Assembly (NCBI GenBank): GCA_035544495.1
Contig: DATKEU010000533.1
Location: 1 to 29,470, forward strand
Reading direction: 5' to 3'
Source: DATKEU01 sp035544495
GTDB lineage: Bacteria > Myxococcota_A > Polyangia > Fen-1088
Length of the DNA stretch: 29,470 bases
The translations under genes were made by a program, and so were the position numbers. Below, piece by piece: positions 1 through 7,624 of the stretch (the first letter of the stretch is position 1; each line of letters starts with the position of its first letter). The notes under the pieces were generated by a model that searched no databases, had not been told where the DNA came from, and saw only the letters and a list, made by a program, of their open reading frames with translations.

Positions 1-32
1 ACGACCATCTCGACCTCGGGCAGCTCAGGCAT
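1..32 (-). CDS. mutM: Formamidopyrimidine-DNA glycosylase, first 10 codons only (window edge)
   Basis: Reading the minus strand from the ATG at 32 gives MPELPEVEMV before the window ends. This is the diagnostic start of Fpg/MutM, the base-excision repair enzyme that removes oxidised purines such as 8-oxoguanine. Pro2 is the catalytic nucleophile and Glu3 a catalytic acid in the family, and both are present. The ATG overlaps the end of rsmA (stop at 25-27) by 8 bases, suggesting translational coupling. The rest lies outside the window, so integrity cannot be judged. Confidence 0.85.
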   Translation of the reverse strand, partial: MPELPEVEMV

Positions 33-882
33 CGAGCGCCTTGGTGAGCGCGACGAACTCGTCGACCGACAGCGTCTCGCCGCGCCTTTGGCCATCGATG
101 CTCGCGGCGGCGAGCGCGCCGTCGACCACCCCCGCGTCGAACGCCGCGGAAAGCGCGTTTCGCAGCGTTTTACGGCGTTGCCCGAACGCCGCGTGCACTA
201 CGCGCGAGAACTGCTGCTCGTCGACCGCCGGCCGCGCGGCGTGCGGCACGATGCGCAGCACCGCCGAGTCGACGCGCGGCGCCGGCACGAAGCCGCCGGC
301 GCGCACGCGGCAGACGAGCTTGGGCGTGCCGTAGAACCGCACCATCACCGACAGCGCGCCGTAGGCCTTCTCGCCTGGAGGCGCGACGATGCGATCGGCC
401 ATCTCCTTCTGCAGCATGACAACGATGCGCGCGATCGCGCCACGCGTCTCGAGCAGGCGGAACAAGATCGGCGACGCGATCTGATACGGCAGGTTGCCGA
501 CGACGATCAGCGGGCGCCCCGCCGCCGCCGCCACCGCCGCGAGATCGACCGCCGCCGCGTCGGCGGCCACGATTTCGACGTTGCCCGCCCCCGCGAGCTC
601 ACCGCGCAGCACCATCAGCATGTCGGGTTCACGCTCGACGGCGATCACCCGCCGCGGAGGCGCGGCCGGTGCCGGCGGCGCGGCCAGCGTGGCCGTCAGC
701 GTGCCCAGCCCGGCGCCGATCTCCAGCACCACATCAGCCGCCCCGGCGTCCGCCGCCGCCACGATGCGCTCGACCACGCCGCGCGCGACGAGAAAGTTTT
801 GCCCCCAGGATTTCTTGGCCCCAAGGTCGTACCGTCGAAGAACGCGCCGCGGATCTTCCGGGGCGGCGCCCGGCGCGCTCAA
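25..882 (-). CDS. rsmA: 16S rRNA (adenine1518/1519-N6) dimethyltransferase RsmA/KsgA
   Basis: Dimethylates the two adjacent adenines in the 3'-terminal helix of 16S rRNA during 30S maturation, using SAM. The protein shows KSWGQNFL near the start, the SAM-binding motif LEIGAGLGTLT (about residues 53-63) and the catalytic NLPYQIASPI motif (130-139). The reading frame stays open upstream to 1080, but that extension lies inside tsaD and is not family-like. I chose the TTG at 882, which overlaps the tsaD stop as TTGA and gives 285 residues, normal for KsgA. It sits in a minus-strand run tsaD-rsmA-mutM with overlapping ends. No strong ribosome binding site is visible, which fits coupling to tsaD. 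Confidence 0.93.
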   Translation of the reverse strand: MSAPGAAPEDPRRVLRRYDLGAKKSWGQNFLVARGVVERIVAAADAGAADVVLEIGAGLGTLTATLAAPPAPAAPPRRVIAVEREPDMLMVLRGELAGAGNVEIVAADAAAVDLAAVAAAAGRPLIVVGNLPYQIASPILFRLLETRGAIARIVVMLQKEMADRIVAPPGEKAYGALSVMVRFYGTPKLVCRVRAGGFVPAPRVDSAVLRIVPHAARPAVDEQQFSRVVHAAFGQRRKTLRNALSAAFDAGVVDGALAAASIDGQRRGETLSVDEFVALTKALDA

Positions 883-1889
883 AGAGGCAGCCCGGGATCG
901 ACGCCCAGATCCCACGGCGCGCGCGACCCCGTCGCCAGAAGCGACGTCCCCGCCGCCGCGATCATCGACGCGTTGTCGGTGCAGCGCTTGGGTGGCGGGA
1001 TGAAGAGACGAAATCCATCCTCGGCCGCCGCCGCCGCCAGCGCCGTGCGCAGCCCCCGATTGGCCGCCACGCCGCCGCACACCTGCAGCGCGCCCAGCCC
1101 CTCGCGGCGGAGCGCGCGCCGCGACTTGCGCACCAGCACGTCGACCACCGCGGCCTGAAAGCTGGCGCAGAAATCATTCAGCGCCTGCCCGGTCGGCGCC
1201 GGCACCCCGTGCAACATGGTGGCGACCGCGGTCTTCAGCCCGGAGAAGCTGAAATCGAGATCGTCCCGCCCCGGCAGCGCGCGCGGCAGCGCGAACGCGC
1301 GCGCATCGCCGGTGGCGGCCAGCTTGTCGATGCGCACACCGCCGGGATAGCCAAGCCCCAGCATCTTGCCGACCTTGTCGAAGGCTTCGCCGGCGGCGTC
1401 ATCGCGCGTGCACCCGACGAGGTGCGTTCGCCCGGGGCCGTCGACGCGAATCAGCGCCGTGTGTCCGCCCGACACCAGCAGCGCCAGATGCGGGTGCGGC
1501 GGCGGCTCGGGCAGCGACGGATCCTCGAGGAACGCCGCCGCCAGGTGCCCGGCCAGGTGGTTCACGCCCACGACCGGCCTGCCAAGCGCGTATCCGAGCG
1601 CCTTGGCCGTCTCGACGCCGACCAACAGCGCGCCCACAAGCCCCGGACCGCGCGTGACCGCGATGCCGTCCAGGTCCGCCAGCGTGGCGCCCGCGTCGGC
1701 CACCGCGCGCCGCACCGTCGGGACGATGGTCGCCAGGTGCTGGCGCGAGGCCACCTCGGGCACCACGCCGCCGAAAGGCGCGTGCACCAGGATCTGCGAC
1801 GCCACCACGTCCGAGCGGACGCGCCGGCCATCCTCAACGACCGCGGCGGCCGTCTCGTCGCACGAGGTCTCGATCCCCAGCACCAGCAT
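879..1889 (-). CDS. tsaD: tRNA N6-adenosine threonylcarbamoyltransferase TsaD
   Basis: Transfers the threonylcarbamoyl group onto A37 of ANN-decoding tRNAs (t6A), working with TsaB and TsaE; those partners are not in this window. The 336-residue protein begins MLVLGIETSCDETAAAV, the ASKHA-fold start of the family. The metal-binding histidines appear as HLAGH (111 and 115), followed by LLVSGGHTALI and, near the end, CTDNASMIA carrying the conserved Asp. Length is typical. It starts 12 bases after the stop of the upstream pseudoreceiver gene and its stop overlaps the rsmA TTG start. Confidence 0.96.
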   Translation of the reverse strand: MLVLGIETSCDETAAAVVEDGRRVRSDVVASQILVHAPFGGVVPEVASRQHLATIVPTVRRAVADAGATLADLDGIAVTRGPGLVGALLVGVETAKALGYALGRPVVGVNHLAGHLAAAFLEDPSLPEPPPHPHLALLVSGGHTALIRVDGPGRTHLVGCTRDDAAGEAFDKVGKMLGLGYPGGVRIDKLAATGDARAFALPRALPGRDDLDFSFSGLKTAVATMLHGVPAPTGQALNDFCASFQAAVVDVLVRKSRRALRREGLGALQVCGGVAANRGLRTALAAAAAEDGFRLFIPPPKRCTDNASMIAAAGTSLLATGSRAPWDLGVDPGLPL

Positions 1890-1901
1890 GTCCGCCGTCG
1901 C

Positions 1902-4562
1902 TTACAACGTGTCGATGATGGCGCGCAAGTCGGCCGCGTACTGTCCACGCGGGGCCAGCTCCAGATACTTTTTGTAGGCCCATTTTGCTTCGCGGTTGCG
2001 CCCGGCGTCCTGCTGCACGCCCCCGAAGATGACGTAGGCGTCGGCCAGGTTGGGGTCGGCCTTGATGGCCTTCTCCGCCCATTGCAGCGCCTCCTTGAGG
2101 TGATTGCGGTTGAACTCGACGTGGGCCAGCATCAGGAGCGCGTCGCCCGATTCGCCATTGGCGTCCTTCGCCGCCGCGCACGCCGCCGCGGCCTCGCGCA
2201 TCTTGCCCTGACCAAACGCCGACCGGCACTTCTGCAGCAGCTCGGGAAAACCCGACTCGCGGGCCGATTCGCCCGTCGCTGGCGCCGGGGCGTTCCTGGG
2301 CGGCGGCACCGGCCTGGCCGCGGCTTCTGCCGCGACGGCGGTCACCGTGCGGGAACGAGCCGCCGCCGGCTTGGCGGCCTCGCCGCTGCCGGCAGCTGGC
2401 AACTCGGCCGCGGGTGGCGCCGCGGGCCTGGGCGCGGGCTTCTCGCTCGTCGCTTCGATCGCAGGCGGCGGTGGCGCTGGCGTGACGGCCGGCGCACGCG
2501 GCGTGGGCGCGGGCGGTGTCGGTTCCCGGGGTAACGCCGCCTCCGTCGGGAAGGTCGCCGCCTTCTCGACCAGGGCCGGGCGGGCGTCACCGCTGCCGGG
2601 GTGCCGGGCGAACCAGAGCTGGCTGCCGACGAAGGCGGCGGCGACCAGGGTCGCGCCGGCGATCAACAGCAGCGGCCCGCGGTGGCGCGACGGCAGATTC
2701 AGTTCGTCGAGCGCCTCCGACGTGCTGACGTGATCGTCGGGCAGCATCCAGTTGCTCGCAGACTGCGACAGGGCCTCGGGCGCGGCGGCCGGCGCCGGCC
2801 CCGGTTCGACCGATGCCAGCAGGGCCGCCGCGTCGGTGGACGCACGCGGCGGCCCGGATTCACCTGCATCGACGCCTGGCGACCGCGGCGCGGCGCCGCC
2901 CGGCGAGGCCTCCGTCGGCCCCATACCGGGCTCGGTGGACCGAATGGGCGCGGATGCGTCGGCCAGCGACCCCACGATAGCCGTCGGTGTCCCGGAGGCG
3001 GCCATCGGGGCCAGATCCGGAATGCCGCCCGCCGCGAGCAAAGTCCGCCGAACGTCGCCGCCGTCTGGTTCCCGAGGCGACGCAATGGCCACCGCGTCCT
3101 CGTCCTGGCGCGGCTTGGGAATGGCGGCGCTCGGTCCGCGCGCGGGCGCCGTCTCCGGCACCGGCGGCTCGCCGGAGACCGCCCGCGCCGGTTCGCCGGC
3201 CACCACGCCAGGCTCGAACGGAGCGGGCGTTTGCACTGTGATCGCCTCCGGCGCTCTGGAGAGCTCAGGCGGTTCCGTCGCGGCCTCGCCGGCAGGCCGC
3301 ATGTCGATCGCGGCTTCAGCGGCGGCGCGATCCTCACGCGTCGCGCGCGGCTCCTCGCTGCGCTCCATCGGGCTCGCGGCGACTCGCTCCAGAGGCTCGA
3401 GGGGACCCGTGGGCCGTCGGTGGATGTCCGCGTCGAACCCCGGGTGCTCGCCCGCCTGGTCGTTCGGCTGATCGTTCTCCTGATATTCGGGCTCGTCGGT
3501 GGCGCCCGGCGGTGGCGGCCGAAATGGGCCGGCCGCCTCGGTCAGCCATCCCTCGACGACCGGAGCGGCGGGCGCGCTCTCCTCGGCCGGCGCCTGCACG
3601 TCGCGGATGATCCCTTCCCCGTACAGCTTGCGGACCAGGCCCAGCGCTTCGGCATCGGAGACTCCGCAGTCGTCGATCACGTTCAGCAGGGACCGCGCCC
3701 CGTCGAACAGCCGCAAAAGCCCGTTCACCTCGTCGGGGATCTCGGCCAGCCGTTCGGCGAGGATCCGATAGTCGACCTCGAACACCGTCGCCAGCGGCGG
3801 CAGATCCCGGAGCAGCCGCTGCCATTCGTCCAGGCGGCGCATCCCCTCCATCACCAACGCCGTCGATCCCAAGCCGACGGCGTCCTTGCGCCGGATGTTC
3901 TTGGCCTCGATGCGATAAGTCCCCTGCGTCCATGACAGCAGGCGGAACACCGCTTCGCGGCCGGAGAGGCGCCCAACCTCGGCGTCCACGACCGCTCCTT
4001 GGCGAAAATAGATCTCCCCGGCGCCGCTCTGTGGACTGCCGAGGTGCAAGACGCCCGAACGGCGGTGGTCCTGCAGCGCCTGGATCAGATCGACGACCGA
4101 TATGTGCGCCAGCGACCCGGCGAGGTCGCGCCCCGCCTCGTCGTCGGCCTCCAGGCGCCGGTGGTCTTGCCGTCGCAGCAGCAACGAGGCGCGCCCGACG
4201 ACGTCCTTGATGAACAGCGGCCTGCCGACGAACTCCTCGGCGCCCGCCTCGATGCCGCGAATGCGGTTGGCGGCGCCCGGCTCGCCCATCAGCATCACCG
4301 GGACCGACGCGTGATTGGCGGCTGCCTTGAGCCGCCGGCAGAGCTCGAAACCGTCGACGCCCGCCAGGGTCGCCGACGCGATGACCAAGCCGGGAACGTG
4401 TCGCGCCAGCCAGCGGCTGGCGGCGGCGGCGTCGCTGGCGGTCTCGACGGCGAAGCCCTCGCTGCGCAGGCTGACCTCCAGAACGCGCAGGGTGGTCGGA
4501 TCATCGTCGACGATCAGCACACTGTTCGACGCGGAATGTTCGGTGCGCGTTTGCGATTGCAT
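1902..4562 (-). CDS. Membrane-anchored pseudoreceiver / DUF4388 (PATAN) / TPR protein
   Basis: About 886 residues from the ATG at 4562, preceded by GGCGAAGG; the frame is open to 4667 but the upstream residues look non-coding. Order: receiver-like domain (about 14-130), DUF4388/PATAN domain (about 140-220), an alpha-helical region, a long Pro/Ala/Glu-rich linker, one hydrophobic segment (about 630-652, LLLIAGATLVAAAFVG), a second Pro/Ala-rich stretch, and C-terminal TPR repeats (about 772-886). Topology would put the receiver in the cytoplasm and the TPRs in the periplasm. The receiver keeps the acidic DDD (19-21) but has Ser63 where the phosphorylated Asp should be, Met92 for the conserved Thr/Ser, and Arg114 for the Lys, so phosphorylation is unlikely. 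DUF4388 plus receiver proteins are common in myxobacteria; the partner and signal are unknown. Confidence 0.85.
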   Translation of the reverse strand: MQSQTRTEHSASNSVLIVDDDPTTLRVLEVSLRSEGFAVETASDAAAASRWLARHVPGLVIASATLAGVDGFELCRRLKAAANHASVPVMLMGEPGAANRIRGIEAGAEEFVGRPLFIKDVVGRASLLLRRQDHRRLEADDEAGRDLAGSLAHISVVDLIQALQDHRRSGVLHLGSPQSGAGEIYFRQGAVVDAEVGRLSGREAVFRLLSWTQGTYRIEAKNIRRKDAVGLGSTALVMEGMRRLDEWQRLLRDLPPLATVFEVDYRILAERLAEIPDEVNGLLRLFDGARSLLNVIDDCGVSDAEALGLVRKLYGEGIIRDVQAPAEESAPAAPVVEGWLTEAAGPFRPPPPGATDEPEYQENDQPNDQAGEHPGFDADIHRRPTGPLEPLERVAASPMERSEEPRATREDRAAAEAAIDMRPAGEAATEPPELSRAPEAITVQTPAPFEPGVVAGEPARAVSGEPPVPETAPARGPSAAIPKPRQDEDAVAIASPREPDGGDVRRTLLAAGGIPDLAPMAASGTPTAIVGSLADASAPIRSTEPGMGPTEASPGGAAPRSPGVDAGESGPPRASTDAAALLASVEPGPAPAAAPEALSQSASNWMLPDDHVSTSEALDELNLPSRHRGPLLLIAGATLVAAAFVGSQLWFARHPGSGDARPALVEKAATFPTEAALPREPTPPAPTPRAPAVTPAPPPPAIEATSEKPAPRPAAPPAAELPAAGSGEAAKPAAARSRTVTAVAAEAAARPVPPPRNAPAPATGESARESGFPELLQKCRSAFGQGKMREAAAACAAAKDANGESGDALLMLAHVEFNRNHLKEALQWAEKAIKADPNLADAYVIFGGVQQDAGRNREAKWAYKKYLELAPRGQYAADLRAIIDTL

Positions 4563-4604
4563 GGCCTTCGCCGGGGATGGACGCACCCCGCGGCCCGGTG
4601 CGCA

Positions 4605-4610
4605 AGTATA
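4605..4610 (-). promoter_or_regulatory. Possible -10 element for the pseudoreceiver gene
   Basis: In the 123-base gap between the amgK-like stop and the pseudoreceiver ATG, the minus strand reads TATACT (5 of 6 to consensus) about 43 bases upstream of the start. It sits in a short A+T patch within otherwise GC-rich sequence. No convincing -35 hexamer lies 16-18 bases upstream, so this is a weak call. Confidence 0.25.
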
Positions 4611-4685
4611 TAGGCAACGCGGCGCACCGACCGCGCTTTGTCGCGCGGCGGAGGGCTTCCCGAACAAAATCGTAATCGCGTTATG

Positions 4686-5744
4686 TCAATCGCTCGCGAG
4701 AACCGGCAGTCGATGCGCCAGGACCGTTCGCAGGTCTTGCAGCTGCGGTGGCGCCTCGCGCAGGGCCGCGGCGACGTAGCGCAGGCTGGTCGGAATCCAG
4801 CGCAGGAAGCTGGGATTGCGGCGGACCCGGTCGATGTAGATGAAGCGCCCCGTGTCCTTCAGCTTCCGCTGCAGGGCCTGCAGATTGAACAGCCGCCGGA
4901 AGGGCTCCGCCGGTTGCCCGATCTGCTCGGCGAACCATTGCACGTGGGAAGCGACCTCGGAGTCCGGCAGCTCGACGTACGAATCGCGAAGCAAGGCCAC
5001 CAGGTCATACGCCCGCGAGCCCAGCAGGGCGTCTTGAAAGTCGATGATGCGGATCTCCGGCACCGCCGCCGGCCCGACGAGCATGAGATTGCGGCTCTGG
5101 AAATCCCGATGCACCAGCACGAGCGGGCTGTCGGCCAGGACGCCGGCGAGCCACTCGAACGCCGCCCCCACCACCTCCTCCTCGGCGGGCGTGAGGACGA
5201 GGCCCGCTTCGGCCTCCAGGTACCATTCGCGAAAATGCTCCAGCTCCCAGCGCAGCAACGCTCGGTCGAAACGCCGCCCGAACGCCACGCAGTCCGGATC
5301 GCGGCGGGTCGCGCCGAGCTGTTGCAGGGCCACGATCTGCTTCATCGCCTGGCGGTACAGGCCTTGGCGGGCGACCGGGCTCGCGGCCTTGACCGCCATC
5401 TCGAAGGTTTGGTCGCCGAGATCCTCCAGAGCCAGCAGTCCCCGCCGGGGATCGTGCCGATAGATGCGGGGGACAGCCAGACCACCGGCCGCGAGGTAGC
5501 GCTGGACGTTCAGGAAGGGCAACTCGGGCGGCGGGCCGGCGCTGCTGCCCTCGTCGGACTTCATCGGATCGTCGGGCAGCTCCATCACCACCGCGGTTGC
5601 GGGCTGGCCTCCGCGGACCGCCACCCGGTGATAGCGACGGCTGGATGCATCGCCCGCCAGGGTCTGGATCGCCGCTGGCCCGCCGCCGGTGAACGAGGTG
5701 ACGAACTCGCCAAGGACCTGGGACAGGGCCGGTTCTTCCAGCAT
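4686..5744 (-). CDS. amgK: AmgK-family sugar (N-acetylmuramate/N-acetylglucosamine) 1-kinase, APH fold
   Basis: A 352-residue aminoglycoside-phosphotransferase-fold kinase resembling AmgK, which phosphorylates the anomeric carbon of MurNAc in a peptidoglycan-recycling route bypassing de novo UDP-MurNAc synthesis. The catalytic loop is VHRDFQSRNL (His212, Asp214, Asn219) and the metal-binding motif IIDFQDALLG (Asp235). The N-lobe has LAGDASSRRYHR and a nucleotide-contacting LEDLGD segment. HRDF..RNLM followed by IDFQDA is the AmgK/COG3178 pattern rather than antibiotic-modifying APHs. The usual partner, the MurU nucleotidyltransferase, is absent here, so substrate is inferred. The ATG at 5744 lies only 23 bases from the divergent rsmG start; the minus strand reads TATCAT six bases before the ATG. 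Confidence 0.75.
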   Translation of the reverse strand: MLEEPALSQVLGEFVTSFTGGGPAAIQTLAGDASSRRYHRVAVRGGQPATAVVMELPDDPMKSDEGSSAGPPPELPFLNVQRYLAAGGLAVPRIYRHDPRRGLLALEDLGDQTFEMAVKAASPVARQGLYRQAMKQIVALQQLGATRRDPDCVAFGRRFDRALLRWELEHFREWYLEAEAGLVLTPAEEEVVGAAFEWLAGVLADSPLVLVHRDFQSRNLMLVGPAAVPEIRIIDFQDALLGSRAYDLVALLRDSYVELPDSEVASHVQWFAEQIGQPAEPFRRLFNLQALQRKLKDTGRFIYIDRVRRNPSFLRWIPTSLRYVAAALREAPPQLQDLRTVLAHRLPVLASD

Positions 5745-5767
5745 GGCGCGATGATAGTGTCCGGACC
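5745..5767. promoter_or_regulatory. 23-bp divergent intergenic with back-to-back -10-like boxes
   Basis: Between the amgK-like ATG (minus) and the rsmG GTG (plus), the minus strand reads TATCAT (5751-5756), six bases before the ATG. The plus strand reads GATAGT (5753-5758), nine bases before the GTG. There is no room for Shine-Dalgarno leaders, so both transcripts could be leaderless. A perfect palindrome GTCCGGAC occupies 5759-5766. No good -35 match is seen on either side. Confidence 0.4.
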
Positions 5768-6391
5768 GTGGCCGGAGAACAAGAGCGCTTGTCGCGGCTG
5801 GCGGAGAGCTGGGGCGTGGCGCTGGCGCCCGAAATGGCCGACGCGCTGGTCGCCTACGGGCGGCTTCTGGTTGACTGGAACCAGCGGATCAATTTGACCG
5901 GCGCGAAATCACTCGCCGATCTGATCGACGACCATTTCGCCGATTCCTTTGCTGTCGCCAGCACGCTCGCAGGTAGCCCCGCTGTTCTCGACATCGGCAG
6001 CGGCGGCGGTCTGCCCGCCATCCCGGCTGCGCTGCTGAAGCCCGAAGCGTCTTTCACGCTCGTGGAACCGATCCGCAAGAAGGTCGCCTTCCTGCGCACG
6101 GCCATCCGCGTTCTGGATCTGGGCCAACGGTTGAGGGTGGTGCCCACTCGCTTGGAGGACGGAGCCGGGGCCTTTCTTGGCCAGGCCTTCGATGTGGCCG
6201 TGTCGCGCGCGACGTTCGAGCCGCCCGCCTGGCTTTCGCGGGCCGTGTCGCTGGTGCGGGTAGGCGGCAAGATCTTGGCGCTGACCTCTGGCGGGGCGGT
6301 TCCCACACCGGCTGGGCTGAGGCTGGCCGAATCTGTTCGCTACGGCACCACCCCTCCTCGCTGGTTGCTCGTACTGATACGTTCCACGTGA
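5768..6391 (+). CDS. rsmG: 16S rRNA (guanine527-N7) methyltransferase RsmG (GidB)
   Basis: Methylates N7 of G527 in 16S rRNA with SAM. The 207-residue protein starts at the GTG at 5768 and shows WNQRINLTGAKS, then the SAM motif LDIGSGGGLPAIPAAL (about 74-89), LVEPIRKKVAFLR, and VAVSRATFEPPAWL, all characteristic of GidB. Length is normal. Its last four codons and TGA stop lie inside a parS-like site (6381-6394). In many bacteria rsmG is followed by parA-parB; here the next genes are bioF-bioD. No Shine-Dalgarno is visible before the GTG. Confidence 0.95.
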   Translation: MAGEQERLSRLAESWGVALAPEMADALVAYGRLLVDWNQRINLTGAKSLADLIDDHFADSFAVASTLAGSPAVLDIGSGGGLPAIPAALLKPEASFTLVEPIRKKVAFLRTAIRVLDLGQRLRVVPTRLEDGAGAFLGQAFDVAVSRATFEPPAWLSRAVSLVRVGGKILALTSGGAVPTPAGLRLAESVRYGTTPPRWLLVLIRST

Positions 6392-6394
6392 AAC
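6381..6394. other. parS-like ParB-binding site 1
   Basis: GTTCCACGTGAAAC matches the ParB centromere consensus GTTYCACGTGRAAC at every position; its half-sites are one of each common variant (GTTCC / GAAAC). It overlaps the rsmG stop codon (TGA at 6389-6391). An identical 14-mer recurs 47 bases downstream. parS sites cluster near oriC in most bacteria, and the dnaA-dnaN region is about 10 kb away. Confidence 0.88.
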
Positions 6395-6427
6395 GATCCG
6401 AACGCGAGACGCGCTTGCCTCGCCACC

Positions 6428-6441
6428 GTTCCACGTGAAAC
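6428..6441. other. parS-like ParB-binding site 2
   Basis: Second identical GTTCCACGTGAAAC copy, same orientation as site 1, in the 60-base gap between rsmG and bioF and ending 10 bases before the bioF ATG. Non-coding sequence separates the two copies, and two matches this close are very unlikely by chance. Binding of ParB here could also affect bioF expression; that is inference. Confidence 0.88.
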
Positions 6442-6451
6442 ATCGCCGGGC

Positions 6452-7624
6452 ATGTCGCCCTCCGCCGCCTTCCCCGAGTCCTTGCGAGCCGAGCTGGGCG
6501 AACTCGCCCGCGCCGACCGCCTCCGCGCCTGCCCCGAGCTCGACGGACCCGACCGCACCCACGTCTCTCGCGCCGGGGCCTCCCTCCTCGCCTTCGCCTC
6601 CAATGACTACCTCGGTCTTGCCAACCATCCCAAGGTCGTCGCCGCCGCTACCGAGGCCAGCGTCCGGAACGGCTTCGGTGCCGGCGCCGCCCGGCTCGTG
6701 ACCGGCGACCTGCCCCCTCACCGCGATCTCGAAACCGCTCTGGCCGACTTCCTGTGCACACCCGATTGCCTGCTCTTCTCCACCGGATATCAGGCGAACA
6801 TCGGTGCCTTGACCGCCCTCGCTGGCCCCGACGATCTGATCGCTTCAGACCAGGCCAACCACGCCAGCCTGATCGACGGCTGCCGGCTTTCCCGGGCGAC
6901 CGTCCGCGTCTACGAGCACCGAAACGCGACCGCCGCTCATGCTGCCCTGCAAGCCGGTCAATACCGCCGGCGGCTGCTCGTGACCGAGTCCCTCTTCAGC
7001 ATGGACGGTGACATCGCGCCCCTCGCCTCCCTGGCGGCCGCGGCGGCCGAGACCGGGGCCATCCTCTTCGTCGACGAAGCGCATGCCCTCGGCGTCCACG
7101 GACCGAGCGGACGGGGAGCCTGCGCTGCCGCCGGCGTGACGCCGGACGTCCTGGTCGGGACCCTGGGCAAGGCCTTCGCCTCCTTCGGCGGGTTCGTGGC
7201 CGGCCCGTCGCCCCTCCGCGCGTTCCTCGTCAACCGCGCCCGCACCTTCATCTTCACCACGGCACCGCCGCCGCCCGTGGCCGCCGCCGCCGCTACGGCC
7301 GTCCGCCTGGCCGCCGGCCCCGAGGGCGACCACCGGCGCCGGCGCCTTCGCGAAAACCGCGAACGCCTCATCACCCATCTGCGAGCAATGGGGTCCGTCA
7401 CCCAATCGGAGACCCCCGGCGCCATCATTCCCATCATCCTCGGCACCAATGACCGGGCTCTCGCCTGCGCTCGGGCCTTGCTGGCCGCTGGGATCTTCGT
7501 GCCCGCCATCCGTCCGCCGACGGTCCCCGAGGGCACCTCCCGCCTGCGCGTCACCCTCTCTGCCGTCCACACCCCGGACGAAATCGATGCCCTCGCCGCC
7601 GCCCTGGCCGGAGCCCTCGCTTGA
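6452..7624 (+). CDS. bioF: 8-amino-7-oxononanoate synthase BioF
   Basis: PLP-dependent condensation of pimeloyl-ACP/CoA with L-alanine, the first step of biotin ring assembly. The 390-residue protein has FASNDYLGLANHP, FGAGAARLVTGD, the cofactor-contacting DEAHALGVHG (Asp208, His211) and GTLGKAFASFGG, where Lys240 forms the Schiff base. The start is the ATG at 6452; there is no strong Shine-Dalgarno, and parS site 2 sits immediately upstream. Its TGA overlaps the bioD TTG start. bioA and bioB are not in the window. Confidence 0.93.
   Translation: MSPSAAFPESLRAELGELARADRLRACPELDGPDRTHVSRAGASLLAFASNDYLGLANHPKVVAAATEASVRNGFGAGAARLVTGDLPPHRDLETALADFLCTPDCLLFSTGYQANIGALTALAGPDDLIASDQANHASLIDGCRLSRATVRVYEHRNATAAHAALQAGQYRRRLLVTESLFSMDGDIAPLASLAAAAAETGAILFVDEAHALGVHGPSGRGACAAAGVTPDVLVGTLGKAFASFGGFVAGPSPLRAFLVNRARTFIFTTAPPPPVAAAAATAVRLAAGPEGDHRRRRLRENRERLITHLRAMGSVTQSETPGAIIPIILGTNDRALACARALLAAGIFVPAIRPPTVPEGTSRLRVTLSAVHTPDEIDALAAALAGALA

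Noticed and set aside
669..2534. 621-residue plus-strand open frame
   Set aside because: Antisense to tsaD, part of rsmA and the pseudoreceiver gene; its Arg/Gln/His-rich composition is typical of shadow frames in GC-rich DNA.
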